Shown in pieces: positions 54,745 through 63,529 of a stretch of DNA of 64,000 nucleotides (its first letter is position 1; each line of letters starts with the position of its first letter). The stretch is from the NCBI GenBank assembly GCA_016934675.1, contig JAFGSJ010000044.1, forward strand, positions 1 through 64,000, given 5' to 3'. The DNA comes from a bacterium. GTDB lineage: Bacteria > CSSED10-310 > JAFGSJ01. The notes beneath the pieces were generated by a model. That model was given only the letters and a program-made list of their open reading frames with translations, was not told the origin of the DNA and ran no database searches. Position numbers and translations under genes: made by a program.

Positions 54745-56169
54745 TCAATCGATATAACCCAAGGCCTTGAGCTCTTGCCTGGTCTGTTGATCATATTGTC
54801 CGATAGCTTGGGGACTCTGCTTTTTAAAGCATTTCAGGTTTTGGGATATCTGCTGATGGAGTTGACTCTCAAGAGATTGTCTGACTTCCGAGAGCGTAGT
54901 ATCCTCAACCAAATTGGACATCTCTGCCGGATCATTCAGGAGATCGTAGAGTTCCTGGTTCGACTTATCCAGAGTCTCGATGAATTTCCACCTAGACGTT
55001 CGCAATCCGGCCTTTAAGAGTGAACGCCGCATATTATCCATGAAAATCGGTCTATCGGTTCCAATTTCATGGTGGGCTGAACCCAAGAGGTCCCGGCCCT
55101 GAAAATGATTCGGGCTCCTTCCTCCGACTATACCCAGCACGGTAGGCAGAATATCAATCAAACCAACCCGGTCTGAACGTATTGATCCCGATGTGAAACG
55201 ATCGGGCCAGTGCAGAATAAAGGGAACATGAACGAGTTCATCGTAGAGTTTGTTAGCATGGAAGTAACCTCGATGATCCAAGAACTCCTCACCATGGTCT
55301 GAGACAATGATTGTAAGGGTCCCAGTCTTTCCGTTCATCTGGCCACATCGCCGGAAGATTTTCTGGAGAATGCTGTCCGTATAACGAATCTCTCCATCAT
55401 ACAGTGCTCGAAGAAAGTTGATATGTTCAGGATCTGAAGTATCAATAATATTCCAGAAGTGTCGACGTTGTTGGAGTAAATCCATATCCCAGAACTGCTC
55501 GATTGCTCGTATGCGTTCAATACTTTCATTCCGGATGTCATGACTAAACATATTATGAAATGGAGGAGGTGGCACGTAAGGATCATGAATGCAATATGTA
55601 TGCAGAAAACAAAAGAACGGAGAATGATTGGCTTGTTTTTCCATGATTGCAGGCAGGACCCTCTCATCCAAATAGGTCGTATCTCCCGGTGTGCCCAAAA
55701 TATCCTGGCAAACATATGTATCAAAACCGCGATCAAAGCCGAATGAGGTTGACAGATTCCCTCCTCCTGTAAAGCCCAGGGTCGCATAATGTCGTGCTTT
55801 CAGAAATACTGCCATTGTGGGTATAGCTTGATTCAAGCAATTCTGTTTTGAAACACCATGGCTTGATGGAAAAAGAGATGTGAACAAGGTCATGTGAGAA
55901 GGCGCCGTCGAGCTATCTTGTGAGAATGCATCATGGAACTGTACTGCTTGTTTGGCAAGATAATCGATACAGGGCGAAGTTTGTCTAGGGTAACCGTAAC
56001 AACTCAGATGATCGGCCCGAAGTGTGTCCAGAGACAGAAGAAAGATGTTTTGGGGTGGGGTAGTGCTAGATTCGATCGGACCTTGTTTGGTCTGACAACC
56101 CAGATGAGCCAAGATGAGATAGATGCTCCCACAGATACAAAGGATGCTCTGAAGATGACGCCTTTTCAT
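54745..56169 (-). CDS. Sulfatase-like (alkaline-phosphatase-superfamily) lipoprotein
   Basis: 474 residues. The ATG at 56169 is favoured because GAGGTG upstream covers an alternative GTG at 56175. A signal peptide ends near AHLGCQTK, a plausible but imperfect lipobox. Metal-site motifs: NIFLLSLDTLRADHLSCYGY, IIVSDHGEEFLDHRGYFHAN, and the family end LKALGYID. The nucleophile position reads STAPSHMTLFTS, so threonine stands where sulfatases have the formylglycine cysteine or serine (C/S-x-P-x-R). This favours a phospho-ester or phosphotransferase enzyme over a true sulfatase. It lies 54 bases after the oppC-like gene in the same direction and may belong to that operon. Confidence 0.85.
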   Translation of the reverse strand: MKRRHLQSILCICGSIYLILAHLGCQTKQGPIESSTTPPQNIFLLSLDTLRADHLSCYGYPRQTSPCIDYLAKQAVQFHDAFSQDSSTAPSHMTLFTSLFPSSHGVSKQNCLNQAIPTMAVFLKARHYATLGFTGGGNLSTSFGFDRGFDTYVCQDILGTPGDTTYLDERVLPAIMEKQANHSPFFCFLHTYCIHDPYVPPPPFHNMFSHDIRNESIERIRAIEQFWDMDLLQQRRHFWNIIDTSDPEHINFLRALYDGEIRYTDSILQKIFRRCGQMNGKTGTLTIIVSDHGEEFLDHRGYFHANKLYDELVHVPFILHWPDRFTSGSIRSDRVGLIDILPTVLGIVGGRSPNHFQGRDLLGSAHHEIGTDRPIFMDNMRRSLLKAGLRTSRWKFIETLDKSNQELYDLLNDPAEMSNLVEDTTLSEVRQSLESQLHQQISQNLKCFKKQSPQAIGQYDQQTRQELKALGYID

Positions 56170-56223
56170 ATTCACCTCATTACTTATGAGGTTGGGAACC
56201 GCAATCTCTTAGTGCTCGTGAAA

Positions 56224-57357
56224 TTACCAACCTTGTTTTTGAGAAATACGTGGATCGAGAGCGTCCCGAAGCCCCTCACCCACCAAATTATAGGCCGTGA
56301 CTGTCACAAAGATCGCCAGGCCCGGGAAAACTGACAACCACCAGTAATCAAGATACTGCAGGGCCAAAGATAAGATGCTTCCCCAAGTCGGGGTCGGGAT
56401 TTTGACACCGATGCCCAACATACTCAGACCTGCTTCGGTCAGAATGGCACTGGCGATGCCGAAGGTTGCCGATACCAGGGCTGGAGCCAGAGCATTCGGT
56501 AATATATGTTTGAAGATGATCCGATGGTTCTTGGCACCAAGTGCCTTGGCTGCTTGGGCATATTCCAGGTTCTTGATCCGCATGAATTCACCGCGAATAT
56601 ACCGGGCGATCCCGGTCCATGAAGTCAAGCCTATGACTGCCATTATGTTCCAGATACTGGGCTGTAAAAAAGCAATGATGGCCAGTATCAAAAAGAAGGT
56701 CGGGAAACAGAGCATGACCTCGATTAAACGAGAAATGATCCCATCGATGATGCCACCATAGTATCCGGCCAGGGCACCGAAAAATATGCCCACGATCAGT
56801 GAGATACTGGCAGAAACAAAGCCAACCAGGAGCGAGATGTAGGTCCCATGGACCATTCGAGCCAGGACGTCCCGGCCCAGATCGTCCGTGCCCATCCAAT
56901 GCCAGTTTCGATGCAGGGCCTTTTCCGCCGAGCCCATGGACCAGGTCGGTTCGAGACCCAGTTCATCGAGATTGGGCTGAATAGGGGAAAAAGGGATCGG
57001 AGCAAAGAGGGCAAAATCTCCCTGTTCTTTATCGGTCATCTCTCGATAATCAAATATACGCAATTCCGGATAATAAAAAGGCGGCTTGATCTCGAAATAA
57101 CTCAACCAGGCAAAATAGTCGTGTAATGCCGGGAAATAATATCTGCCCTGGTATTTATAGATAATTGGTTTGTTGTTTGCGAGAAGTGGCGAAAGAATAG
57201 CCAAAACAAACAAAAGAATGACCAGAATAAAACCGGTCATAGCCAATTTATCCTTGCGGAAACGTATCAAGACCAGATACCAATACCGACTACTGTCAAC
57301 ACGGTCTCTTTCCCGGTTCCTGTTTTTGAGAGGACCATATTCATCAAATTGCGACAT
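56224..57357 (-). CDS. Oligopeptide/dipeptide ABC transporter permease, OppC-like
   Basis: 377 residues. An N-terminal membrane segment (about 40-62) is followed by a periplasmic insert of about 110 residues (RYYFPALHDYFAWLSYFEIK and on), longer than usual, then WMGTDDLGRDVLARMVHGTY, the standard OppC start of the transport core, and four more segments. The EAA loop that contacts the ATPase is EYAQAAKALGAKNHRIIFKH. Forms the channel with the OppB-like protein. No OppD or OppF ATPase is in the window, so energy must come from one encoded elsewhere. Confidence 0.92.
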   Translation of the reverse strand: MSQFDEYGPLKNRNRERDRVDSSRYWYLVLIRFRKDKLAMTGFILVILLFVLAILSPLLANNKPIIYKYQGRYYFPALHDYFAWLSYFEIKPPFYYPELRIFDYREMTDKEQGDFALFAPIPFSPIQPNLDELGLEPTWSMGSAEKALHRNWHWMGTDDLGRDVLARMVHGTYISLLVGFVSASISLIVGIFFGALAGYYGGIIDGIISRLIEVMLCFPTFFLILAIIAFLQPSIWNIMAVIGLTSWTGIARYIRGEFMRIKNLEYAQAAKALGAKNHRIIFKHILPNALAPALVSATFGIASAILTEAGLSMLGIGVKIPTPTWGSILSLALQYLDYWWLSVFPGLAIFVTVTAYNLVGEGLRDALDPRISQKQGW

Positions 57358-57385
57358 GGCACTGTTCCTGCCTTTTCCAGAATTG

Positions 57386-58363
57386 CTATTTGTACGTTAT
57401 CCGCGGATCGATCAAAGCGTATAACAGATCTGCGACTAGATTCGAAAGTAAAACCAGGATTGCACTGATGACACTCAAGCCCATTATGGTCGGATAATCA
57501 CGCGACATGATCGCATTAAAGTAGAGTTGACCTATGCCGGGCCAGTTGAATATGTACTCGAGGATGACACTGCCGCTGACCAGAAAGGGAATCATCAGAG
57601 CAAAGAGCGTCACTAACGGAATCAGTGCATTTCTGAGTGCATGGACAAAAAGGATTTTCTTTCCACTCAGTCCCTTGGCCCAGGCAGTGCGAATGTAATC
57701 CTGCCGGATTACCTCGAGTAGAATACCACGGCTGAACCGGGAAAGATAGGCGAAGCCACCCAGGGTCAGGCATATAACCGGTAGAATCAAATGGATGATT
57801 CTGTCCCAAAGCCAGGGAAAGAAGGGAAGCAAGGCGCTGTTGTCCGACTCGATGCCATACATCGGTAAAATATCCAGTTTCAGACCGAAGTAAGTGGTCA
57901 ACAGCAGGGCCAGCCAGAAACTTGGCAGCGAATACAGCATATAAAAGATAAGACCGCTGAACTTATCATATAAGGTTTTGTGATAAACAGCGGAAAGCAT
58001 GCCTGCCGGAACTGCAATCGCAATGGTCAGAAACATGGAAATAATGTTCAACAAGAGGGTTGCAGGTAGTTTCTCTTTGATTTTTTCGATGACAGGCCGG
58101 TTATCGGAAAAAGAATTGCCGAAGTCCAAATGAATAAAACGACCTACCCAGATTATGTAGCGTACATGGATGGGCTGGTCGAGCCCGTAGAGCTTCAACA
58201 TCTCGTCGTAAGCTTTTCTACTGATATTGGCATTCATCAGTCCACTCTGCTGCAACGAGACCGGGTCGCCCGGGGCCAGTGAAATGACAAAGAAAGTGAC
58301 CAGCGTAATGCCAAACAGCGTCGGAAATAAATAGAAAAGCCTTCTCAGGGTATAGGTCAGCAT
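57386..58363 (-). CDS. Oligopeptide/dipeptide ABC transporter permease, OppB-like
   Basis: 325 residues, the usual length. MLTYTLRRLFYLFPTLFGIT and VISLAPGDPVS are the family's N-terminal signature; six membrane segments follow. The EAA-type loop is IRQDYIRTAWAKGLSGKKIL, and the C-terminus ends in LLYALIDPRITYK, typical of OppB. It lies 28 bases before the oppC-like gene and 23 bases after the first binding-protein gene. Confidence 0.93.
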   Translation of the reverse strand: MLTYTLRRLFYLFPTLFGITLVTFFVISLAPGDPVSLQQSGLMNANISRKAYDEMLKLYGLDQPIHVRYIIWVGRFIHLDFGNSFSDNRPVIEKIKEKLPATLLLNIISMFLTIAIAVPAGMLSAVYHKTLYDKFSGLIFYMLYSLPSFWLALLLTTYFGLKLDILPMYGIESDNSALLPFFPWLWDRIIHLILPVICLTLGGFAYLSRFSRGILLEVIRQDYIRTAWAKGLSGKKILFVHALRNALIPLVTLFALMIPFLVSGSVILEYIFNWPGIGQLYFNAIMSRDYPTIMGLSVISAILVLLSNLVADLLYALIDPRITYK

Positions 58364-58386
58364 GTCCTGTCCTTACGAGTATTCAA

Positions 58387-60054
58387 TCATTCATTTGTCA
58401 GGGACCAGTCGAGAATACCAGGGAAATAGAGATAGAGCGGTTGAGGGCTCGCTTTAATATTCTTGACCCGCTTATCAAACAAAAAAAGTTGTGGTTGCGT
58501 AAACAGAAAAGTATAGGGCTGTTCTGTGTGAATTATTTGATGGATTTTGTGATAGAATTGGGTCCGCATCTCTTGATCAAACACGCTTCGCGCCTGCTCC
58601 AGCAGTGTATCAACATCACTATTTTTATACGAGGTCAGATTGAAACCTGCCTTTATCTGCGATGAATGAAGTATTTGATATGCGTCGGGGTCAACGGACA
58701 GATTCAGTGAAACCAGGGCTGCCTGGAAATTCTTCTTCATCAGATTATCAATGAAAGCTGCATTCTCAAAACGGGCAATTTCCATGATAATTCCCAACTT
58801 TTCGAGATTGAACTGGACCATTGAGGCAATCTGCTCGATTTGACGATTATTGTTTTGAATCATCAGAGTAAATTTTAGAGCAGAACCGTTTTTATCTCGG
58901 ATACCATCGTGATCAGTATCGGTCCAACCGGCGAGATCGATGATCTGTCTGGCCTGTTCGAGATCGAAAGGATAGGGTTTGACCGTATGATCATATCCCC
59001 AGGAATAGGGAGAAAAGGGGCCGGTACAGATATCGGCGAGCCCTAAAAGCAGTTTCTTGATGATACTTGTCCGATCTATTGCCAGGGTCATGGCCCGCCG
59101 AAGGTTCATCTCTGTAAAAAATGGGTTGGACCCATCCGCATTCCAGGCAATGACCGAATAGTTCAAGGTGGGCATTTTAAAGCTGTTAATTTTTTGACGG
59201 TCCTGGGCACTTTTCATGAATTTGGACCAGATCGTCGGCGTTACTTCCAGACCATGGATATCTCCTTCCAACAGACTTCTGTATGCGATCGTGTCAGCAG
59301 TTATCATCCGGAAGAAGATACCATCGAGGATTGGTCTACCGTACCAATAGTTTTCATTAGCCTTGACTTTCAGGTGCTTGCCGACATTCCATTCTTCGAA
59401 GCGAAAAGGCCCCGTTCCGATCGGTTTCCGATTGTACGGTGAAGTCATGAATTCTTCTTTTTCATAGATATGTTCGGGCATGATCATCAGCGTAGACCAG
59501 CTTTGCAATGCAGGTGCATAGGGTCCTTTATAATAGACATCGACAGTCAGTTCATCCACGGCTTCGATATGATCGACCATGTCAAAAGCACCACTGGAAC
59601 GATACGCTGCAACCGAATCGTCCATGGCCCGACCATAGGTGAATACAACGTCCCGGGCCGTGAATTTATGACCATCATGCCAGGTCACATCGGGACGTAA
59701 ATGAAAAGTCAATTTGCATGATTGATCGGAAAATTCCCAGGAAGAAGCGAGACGTGGAACTAACTCGAGCTGCTGATTAACGTCAACCAGAGCTTCATAG
59801 ATCAGATACACGACAAAGAGAGAATAGGCATCTGTCAGCAGGATCGGATTTAAGGTGATTGGTTCAGCTTTCAGATTATAGTATAATATACCCCCTTCCT
59901 GCACCGAGGCTGATTCTGTCATGGCTTGCTGATGCTGCTGTGCAGGTATCACCTCTTGATTGGATTGTGCCCTGGGCTGTTCACGAGGTCCTGAACAAGC
60001 ACTGAGAAGAAAGAGGACCAAGACTATCAGAGAAGCCTTCACGATTGTTTTCAC
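58387..60054 (-). CDS. Solute-binding lipoprotein, family 5 (peptide/nickel type)
   Basis: 555 residues from a GTG at 60054 with AAAGGAG upstream. The signal peptide ends in the lipobox LLSAC. Family 5 motifs: PITLNPILLTDAYSL, LAYLIYEALV-type start of the binding domain, CKLTFHLRPDVTWHDGHKFT, AMTLAIDRTSII and a C-terminal FTQPQLFLFDKRVKNIKA. It captures a peptide or similar ligand for the OppB/OppC-like channel. It has a related paralogue immediately upstream. Confidence 0.93.
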   Translation of the reverse strand: MKTIVKASLIVLVLFLLSACSGPREQPRAQSNQEVIPAQQHQQAMTESASVQEGGILYYNLKAEPITLNPILLTDAYSLFVVYLIYEALVDVNQQLELVPRLASSWEFSDQSCKLTFHLRPDVTWHDGHKFTARDVVFTYGRAMDDSVAAYRSSGAFDMVDHIEAVDELTVDVYYKGPYAPALQSWSTLMIMPEHIYEKEEFMTSPYNRKPIGTGPFRFEEWNVGKHLKVKANENYWYGRPILDGIFFRMITADTIAYRSLLEGDIHGLEVTPTIWSKFMKSAQDRQKINSFKMPTLNYSVIAWNADGSNPFFTEMNLRRAMTLAIDRTSIIKKLLLGLADICTGPFSPYSWGYDHTVKPYPFDLEQARQIIDLAGWTDTDHDGIRDKNGSALKFTLMIQNNNRQIEQIASMVQFNLEKLGIIMEIARFENAAFIDNLMKKNFQAALVSLNLSVDPDAYQILHSSQIKAGFNLTSYKNSDVDTLLEQARSVFDQEMRTQFYHKIHQIIHTEQPYTFLFTQPQLFLFDKRVKNIKASPQPLYLYFPGILDWSLTNE

Positions 60055-60116
60055 TCACGTTCTCCTTTCATGAAGACACGCTTGTTTGTGTCCATTATTA
60101 TGGCCTATCAGCTTCA

Positions 60117-61775
60117 TTATGAAAAAAGAAATGCACTTTGATTCTGTTGCAGGTGCTTCGGGATATACCAGTCCAGAATGGAGGGATACCATTCCCACAG
60201 ACCGTTCTGGGCCGGTGTCATTATTCTGATCCGTTTGTGAAGACCATGAACGGATGGTTTGTATATGATAAAAGTGCATGGCTGTTCCTGAAGTATCCGA
60301 TCAGCTATCTGATCGAAAAGCGTGTCGATTTTTTCCGCAGCACCATTAAACAAAAGTTCATTCAGATGGGCATTGAGCTCGGGGTCATGAAAACCCAATA
60401 CATTCTCTTTTTCTGGATCGTCTGATCCTACAAACATCAAGAGATTGCAGCCACGAAGCGAAAGACTGCCTCTGGTGAGAAATGCATCATACTCTCTCGC
60501 ATCGAGCCGTCGGGCAAATTCAGATTCAGGCATACTCAAGGGCGTCATGATAACGCCGATTTTACGCAAACTGTCCTGAAAATGTCGGGCAATACCATGT
60601 GCAAAATAATCATTTTGAGGAAAGATCAGGGTAAATTCAAAATTATGATCATGCAGTTCTCGGATACCGTCACTGTTTCTGTCCTTACAGCCTATTTCAC
60701 GCAAGAGGTCTACTGCAATGGTCGGACTATAGGGCAGAGAACGCAATCCTTTATTGATCGCCCAACCTGGGAGCGGAACATCACACAGGTTACTGCAATC
60801 GGAAAAAATGTCGGACTTGATTTTTTCTCGGTTCAAGGTCAGTGACATGGCCTTGCGAATCCGGCGGTGACTGAAGAATGGATGCTCTTGACTGCAGTGC
60901 CAGCCTATATAGTAATACTCGATACTTGAAAAAGGAACCACCTGCATTTCGCTCTGGGCTTTCATGAACGCCTCACTCGATATTTCCTCGGGTGAAAACT
61001 GAATATGGTCCAAATCTCCAGAAGCATACAGTTGCTTGCTATCCTGGCCGGGCTTCAGAATACGGACATCAATCCGATCTATGTGACTACGACCGTTCCA
61101 ATAGCTCTCAAAAACACCCAGACTGATCTGTTTCTCACTGCTGAGAGCTTGATTGTACAGGTAGGGGCCGCTGCCGACTGGCACAAAGGTCCCGCCCCCT
61201 GATTGCTTGTCCTGCAAGATTTCCGGTCTCGGCACTATCTCTATGATCCAGTCTCCTAAAGACAGTATACTTGGGCTGTCGTAGTGTACGACAATCGTGT
61301 ATGGATTGAGTGTTTCAATGCCGGTAACCCTGTGAAATAATTTTTTACCCGGACATTCAGGATCAGGCAACTCACGATAACGTTCATAACTGTAAAGCAC
61401 ATCGCTCGCCGTGAATAGCTTGTCGTTGTGCCAATGCACATCATCACGCAAATGGAAGATCAAACGCGTCGCGTTTTCGGAAATTTCCCATGATTTCGCT
61501 AATCGTGGCACAAACTGCATGTTGTGATCGATATCGATCAAATTGTCATAAATAAGATAATAGATCGAACGGGCGGACCTGGACCTGTTTTTGAAAGGAT
61601 TGAGCTCAGCCTGAGTGTTCTCGACGGAAAGTGTCAGCTTACCTCCATATTCACTTTGGGAGCCTACCAGCTCACCAATTACACCAGCTTGATCTCGCTG
61701 ACATGCACTTCCGAACAAGAGTAGACAAGAGCAGCATATGTAACAACATATTTTAGCGTTTGTTATCCCGGGCAT
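60117..61775 (-). CDS. Solute-binding lipoprotein, family 5, second copy
   Basis: 552 residues. The signal peptide carries an unusually cysteine-rich core (ICCYICCSCLLLFGSAC), with the last cysteine as the lipid site. Motifs parallel the other copy: ELNPFKNRSRSARSIYYLIY, LIFHLRDDVHWHNDKLFTAS, KAMSLTLNREKI, and a C-terminal VHGLHKRIRIMTPAQNGLWE. The two proteins are clearly homologous but divergent, so they may bind different ligands for the same permease pair. It is the first gene of the minus-strand transporter operon, 62 bases before the second binding-protein gene. Confidence 0.92.
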   Translation of the reverse strand: MPGITNAKICCYICCSCLLLFGSACQRDQAGVIGELVGSQSEYGGKLTLSVENTQAELNPFKNRSRSARSIYYLIYDNLIDIDHNMQFVPRLAKSWEISENATRLIFHLRDDVHWHNDKLFTASDVLYSYERYRELPDPECPGKKLFHRVTGIETLNPYTIVVHYDSPSILSLGDWIIEIVPRPEILQDKQSGGGTFVPVGSGPYLYNQALSSEKQISLGVFESYWNGRSHIDRIDVRILKPGQDSKQLYASGDLDHIQFSPEEISSEAFMKAQSEMQVVPFSSIEYYYIGWHCSQEHPFFSHRRIRKAMSLTLNREKIKSDIFSDCSNLCDVPLPGWAINKGLRSLPYSPTIAVDLLREIGCKDRNSDGIRELHDHNFEFTLIFPQNDYFAHGIARHFQDSLRKIGVIMTPLSMPESEFARRLDAREYDAFLTRGSLSLRGCNLLMFVGSDDPEKENVLGFHDPELNAHLNELLFNGAAEKIDTLFDQIADRILQEQPCTFIIYKPSVHGLHKRIRIMTPAQNGLWEWYPSILDWYIPKHLQQNQSAFLFS

Positions 61776-62121
61776 TCCTTGTCATCCTTACTTCATGGTC
61801 AGCTCTTATGGTAATTTTCTCATTATCTTATAGAACATTGCTATTTTTTTTCTTAATCCGACTGAACATCTAAACGCGACATACTCGGGCATTCATTCGG
61901 AAACTTTTCCATTCGCAGACACAGTACCATGTTCGTAATTGATCTGTCAAGAAACGGTCGAGGCATCGGAAACCACAGATATACCATGAAGCCGAACTGT
62001 CAAGCATGAGAATCACTCAAAGAACCGCTTTTTATTCAGTGCTTGAATATGCTATAATCAATCATAAGATATCATTGACGAGTGGTGTAAGCAATACTGT
62101 TATTGTTTGGGAGAGATCGCA
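61776..62121. other. Intergenic region between divergent operons
   Basis: 346 bases, AT-rich, separating the transporter operon (minus) from asd (plus). It must contain both promoters; only the asd side has a clear -10 box (62053-62058). No gene seen. Confidence 0.5.
62050..62058 (+). promoter_or_regulatory. Extended -10 promoter for asd
   Basis: TGC followed by TATAAT (62053-62058), a perfect extended -10 element. The -35 region (62030-62035, TTTTAT) is poor, as usual for this class. The asd start codon is 64 bases downstream. Confidence 0.55.
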
Positions 62122-63147
62122 ATGGGAAAAATGACACAGCAAAAACGGGTCGGGATCGTCGGCGCAACGGGTTTGGTTGGAAGAGAAATCATCAGCATTC
62201 TTGAAGAAAATGCACTGCCGGTGCGTGAATTGAATCTTTTTGCGTCCATGAGAACAGCAGGCGAGATTGTTGAATTCAAAGGAAAGGGTATCGTTGTCAA
62301 GGAAATTCAGCGAAAACTACTGCAAGGACATGATATCATCTTCTTTGCGTCCGGTGGTGATGTGAGTCGAGAGTTTTGTCCTTATGCCGCACAAGTTGGG
62401 GCCTTGGTCATCGATAATTCGAGTGAATTCCGTATGGAGGAGAAAGTACCTTTGGTCGTTCCAGAAGTGAATCCGGAGAAAGTCTTTTCTGGTCCAGGCA
62501 TCATCTCGAATCCGAATTGTTCGACGATTCAAATGGTCGTAGCGTTGAAGTCGCTTCATGAGGCAGCCCAACTCAAGAGGATTGTCGTATCGACCTATCA
62601 GTCAGTATCAGGTGTTGGAAAAGAGGCTACTGAAGAGCTTTTCGAACAAGTCCGTTGCATTCTGTCCTGTCAGGAGATCAAAGCTGAAGTGTTCAGTCAA
62701 CAGATAGCTTTCAATATCATACCACACATTGACTATTTTCATCCCAACCATTATTCGAATGAAGAGTTGAAAATGGAAAGGGAGACCCAGAAGATTTTTG
62801 CAGATCCGACCATCCGGGTTACGGCAACCTGTGTTCGGGTACCGACATTTGTTGGGCATGGAGCAGCGATCAACGCTGAGTTTCATAAGCCCTTAACCCT
62901 GGAAAAGTCTTATGAACTACTCGGCAAGGCCCCGGGAGTCATGGTCGTGGATAACCCGTCAAACAGTGAGTATCCAACTCCAATTCAGAGCGTGGACCGT
63001 GACGAAGTCATGGTTGGCAGGCTTCGAATCGACCAAACGGTCTCGAGTGGTTTGAACATGTGGATCGTTGCAAATAACCTCAGAAAAGGAGCAGCCCTCA
63101 ATGCTGTCCAGATCGCCCAGGAATGGCTTAAACATCAATATGAATAG
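62122..63147 (+). CDS. asd: Aspartate-semialdehyde dehydrogenase
   Basis: 341 residues. GGGAGAG seven bases upstream sets the ATG at 62122. The enzyme reduces aspartyl phosphate to aspartate semialdehyde with NADPH, a branch point to lysine, diaminopimelate, threonine and methionine. NADP-binding GIVGATGLVGREIISILEE, the catalytic Cys133 in SNPNCSTIQMV, and the conserved VPTFVGHGAAIN near residue 245 are all present. Diaminopimelate for peptidoglycan probably depends on it. It overlaps the next gene by eight bases. Confidence 0.95.
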   Translation: MGKMTQQKRVGIVGATGLVGREIISILEENALPVRELNLFASMRTAGEIVEFKGKGIVVKEIQRKLLQGHDIIFFASGGDVSREFCPYAAQVGALVIDNSSEFRMEEKVPLVVPEVNPEKVFSGPGIISNPNCSTIQMVVALKSLHEAAQLKRIVVSTYQSVSGVGKEATEELFEQVRCILSCQEIKAEVFSQQIAFNIIPHIDYFHPNHYSNEELKMERETQKIFADPTIRVTATCVRVPTFVGHGAAINAEFHKPLTLEKSYELLGKAPGVMVVDNPSNSEYPTPIQSVDRDEVMVGRLRIDQTVSSGLNMWIVANNLRKGAALNAVQIAQEWLKHQYE

Positions 63148-63496
63148 AACAAAAACAATCGGAAAGTATAGCCTTGCATGTATTCTCTTGAGTCTCGTGA
63201 TGTTTGGCGCGGATTTTTCCTGTTCCAAGAAGGACAACGAAAGCATGCACAAGTATAAAGAGGCCTTGGTCGAATCGCCAGAGCGGGCGAAGGAAATGGT
63301 CCTTGCTGAGAATATGCGCTTGCTTCGGAACGCAATCGAAATATTCATGGCCCAGGAAGGTCATTATCCGATCAATCTGGAAGAACTTACCGACAAAGGA
63401 ATCATCGATCATATTCCCGATGATCCTTTTGATGGTGACTACAACTATAATCCCCAAACCGGGAAAATTACGGCCCAGAGCCGACCGCAATTGTAA
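63140..63496 (+). CDS. Pseudopilin (GspG)-like small lipoprotein
   Basis: 118 residues from the ATG at 63140, within the end of asd; no strong ribosome binding site, so it may depend on coupling. A hydrophobic N-terminus (residues 8-25) ends in GADFSCSKK, a possible lipoprotein site. The C-terminal part, LAENMRLLRNAIEIFMAQEG then HYPINLEELTDKGI and IPDDPFDGDYNYNPQTGKI, matches the globular part of GspG-type pseudopilins, including the g-x-YP-x-x-L-x-x-L and DPF/W-G elements. The class III prepilin cleavage site (G-FTLIE) is absent, so it is probably not assembled into a pilus. Confidence 0.7.
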   Translation: MNRTKTIGKYSLACILLSLVMFGADFSCSKKDNESMHKYKEALVESPERAKEMVLAENMRLLRNAIEIFMAQEGHYPINLEELTDKGIIDHIPDDPFDGDYNYNPQTGKITAQSRPQL

Positions 63497-63529
63497 TGCG
63501 AACAATAATCGCGAAAGGCGGATGAACTC

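Noticed and set aside
54745-56169. Canonical sulfatase
   Set aside because: The C/S-x-P-x-R formylglycine motif is absent; threonine stands at the nucleophile position.
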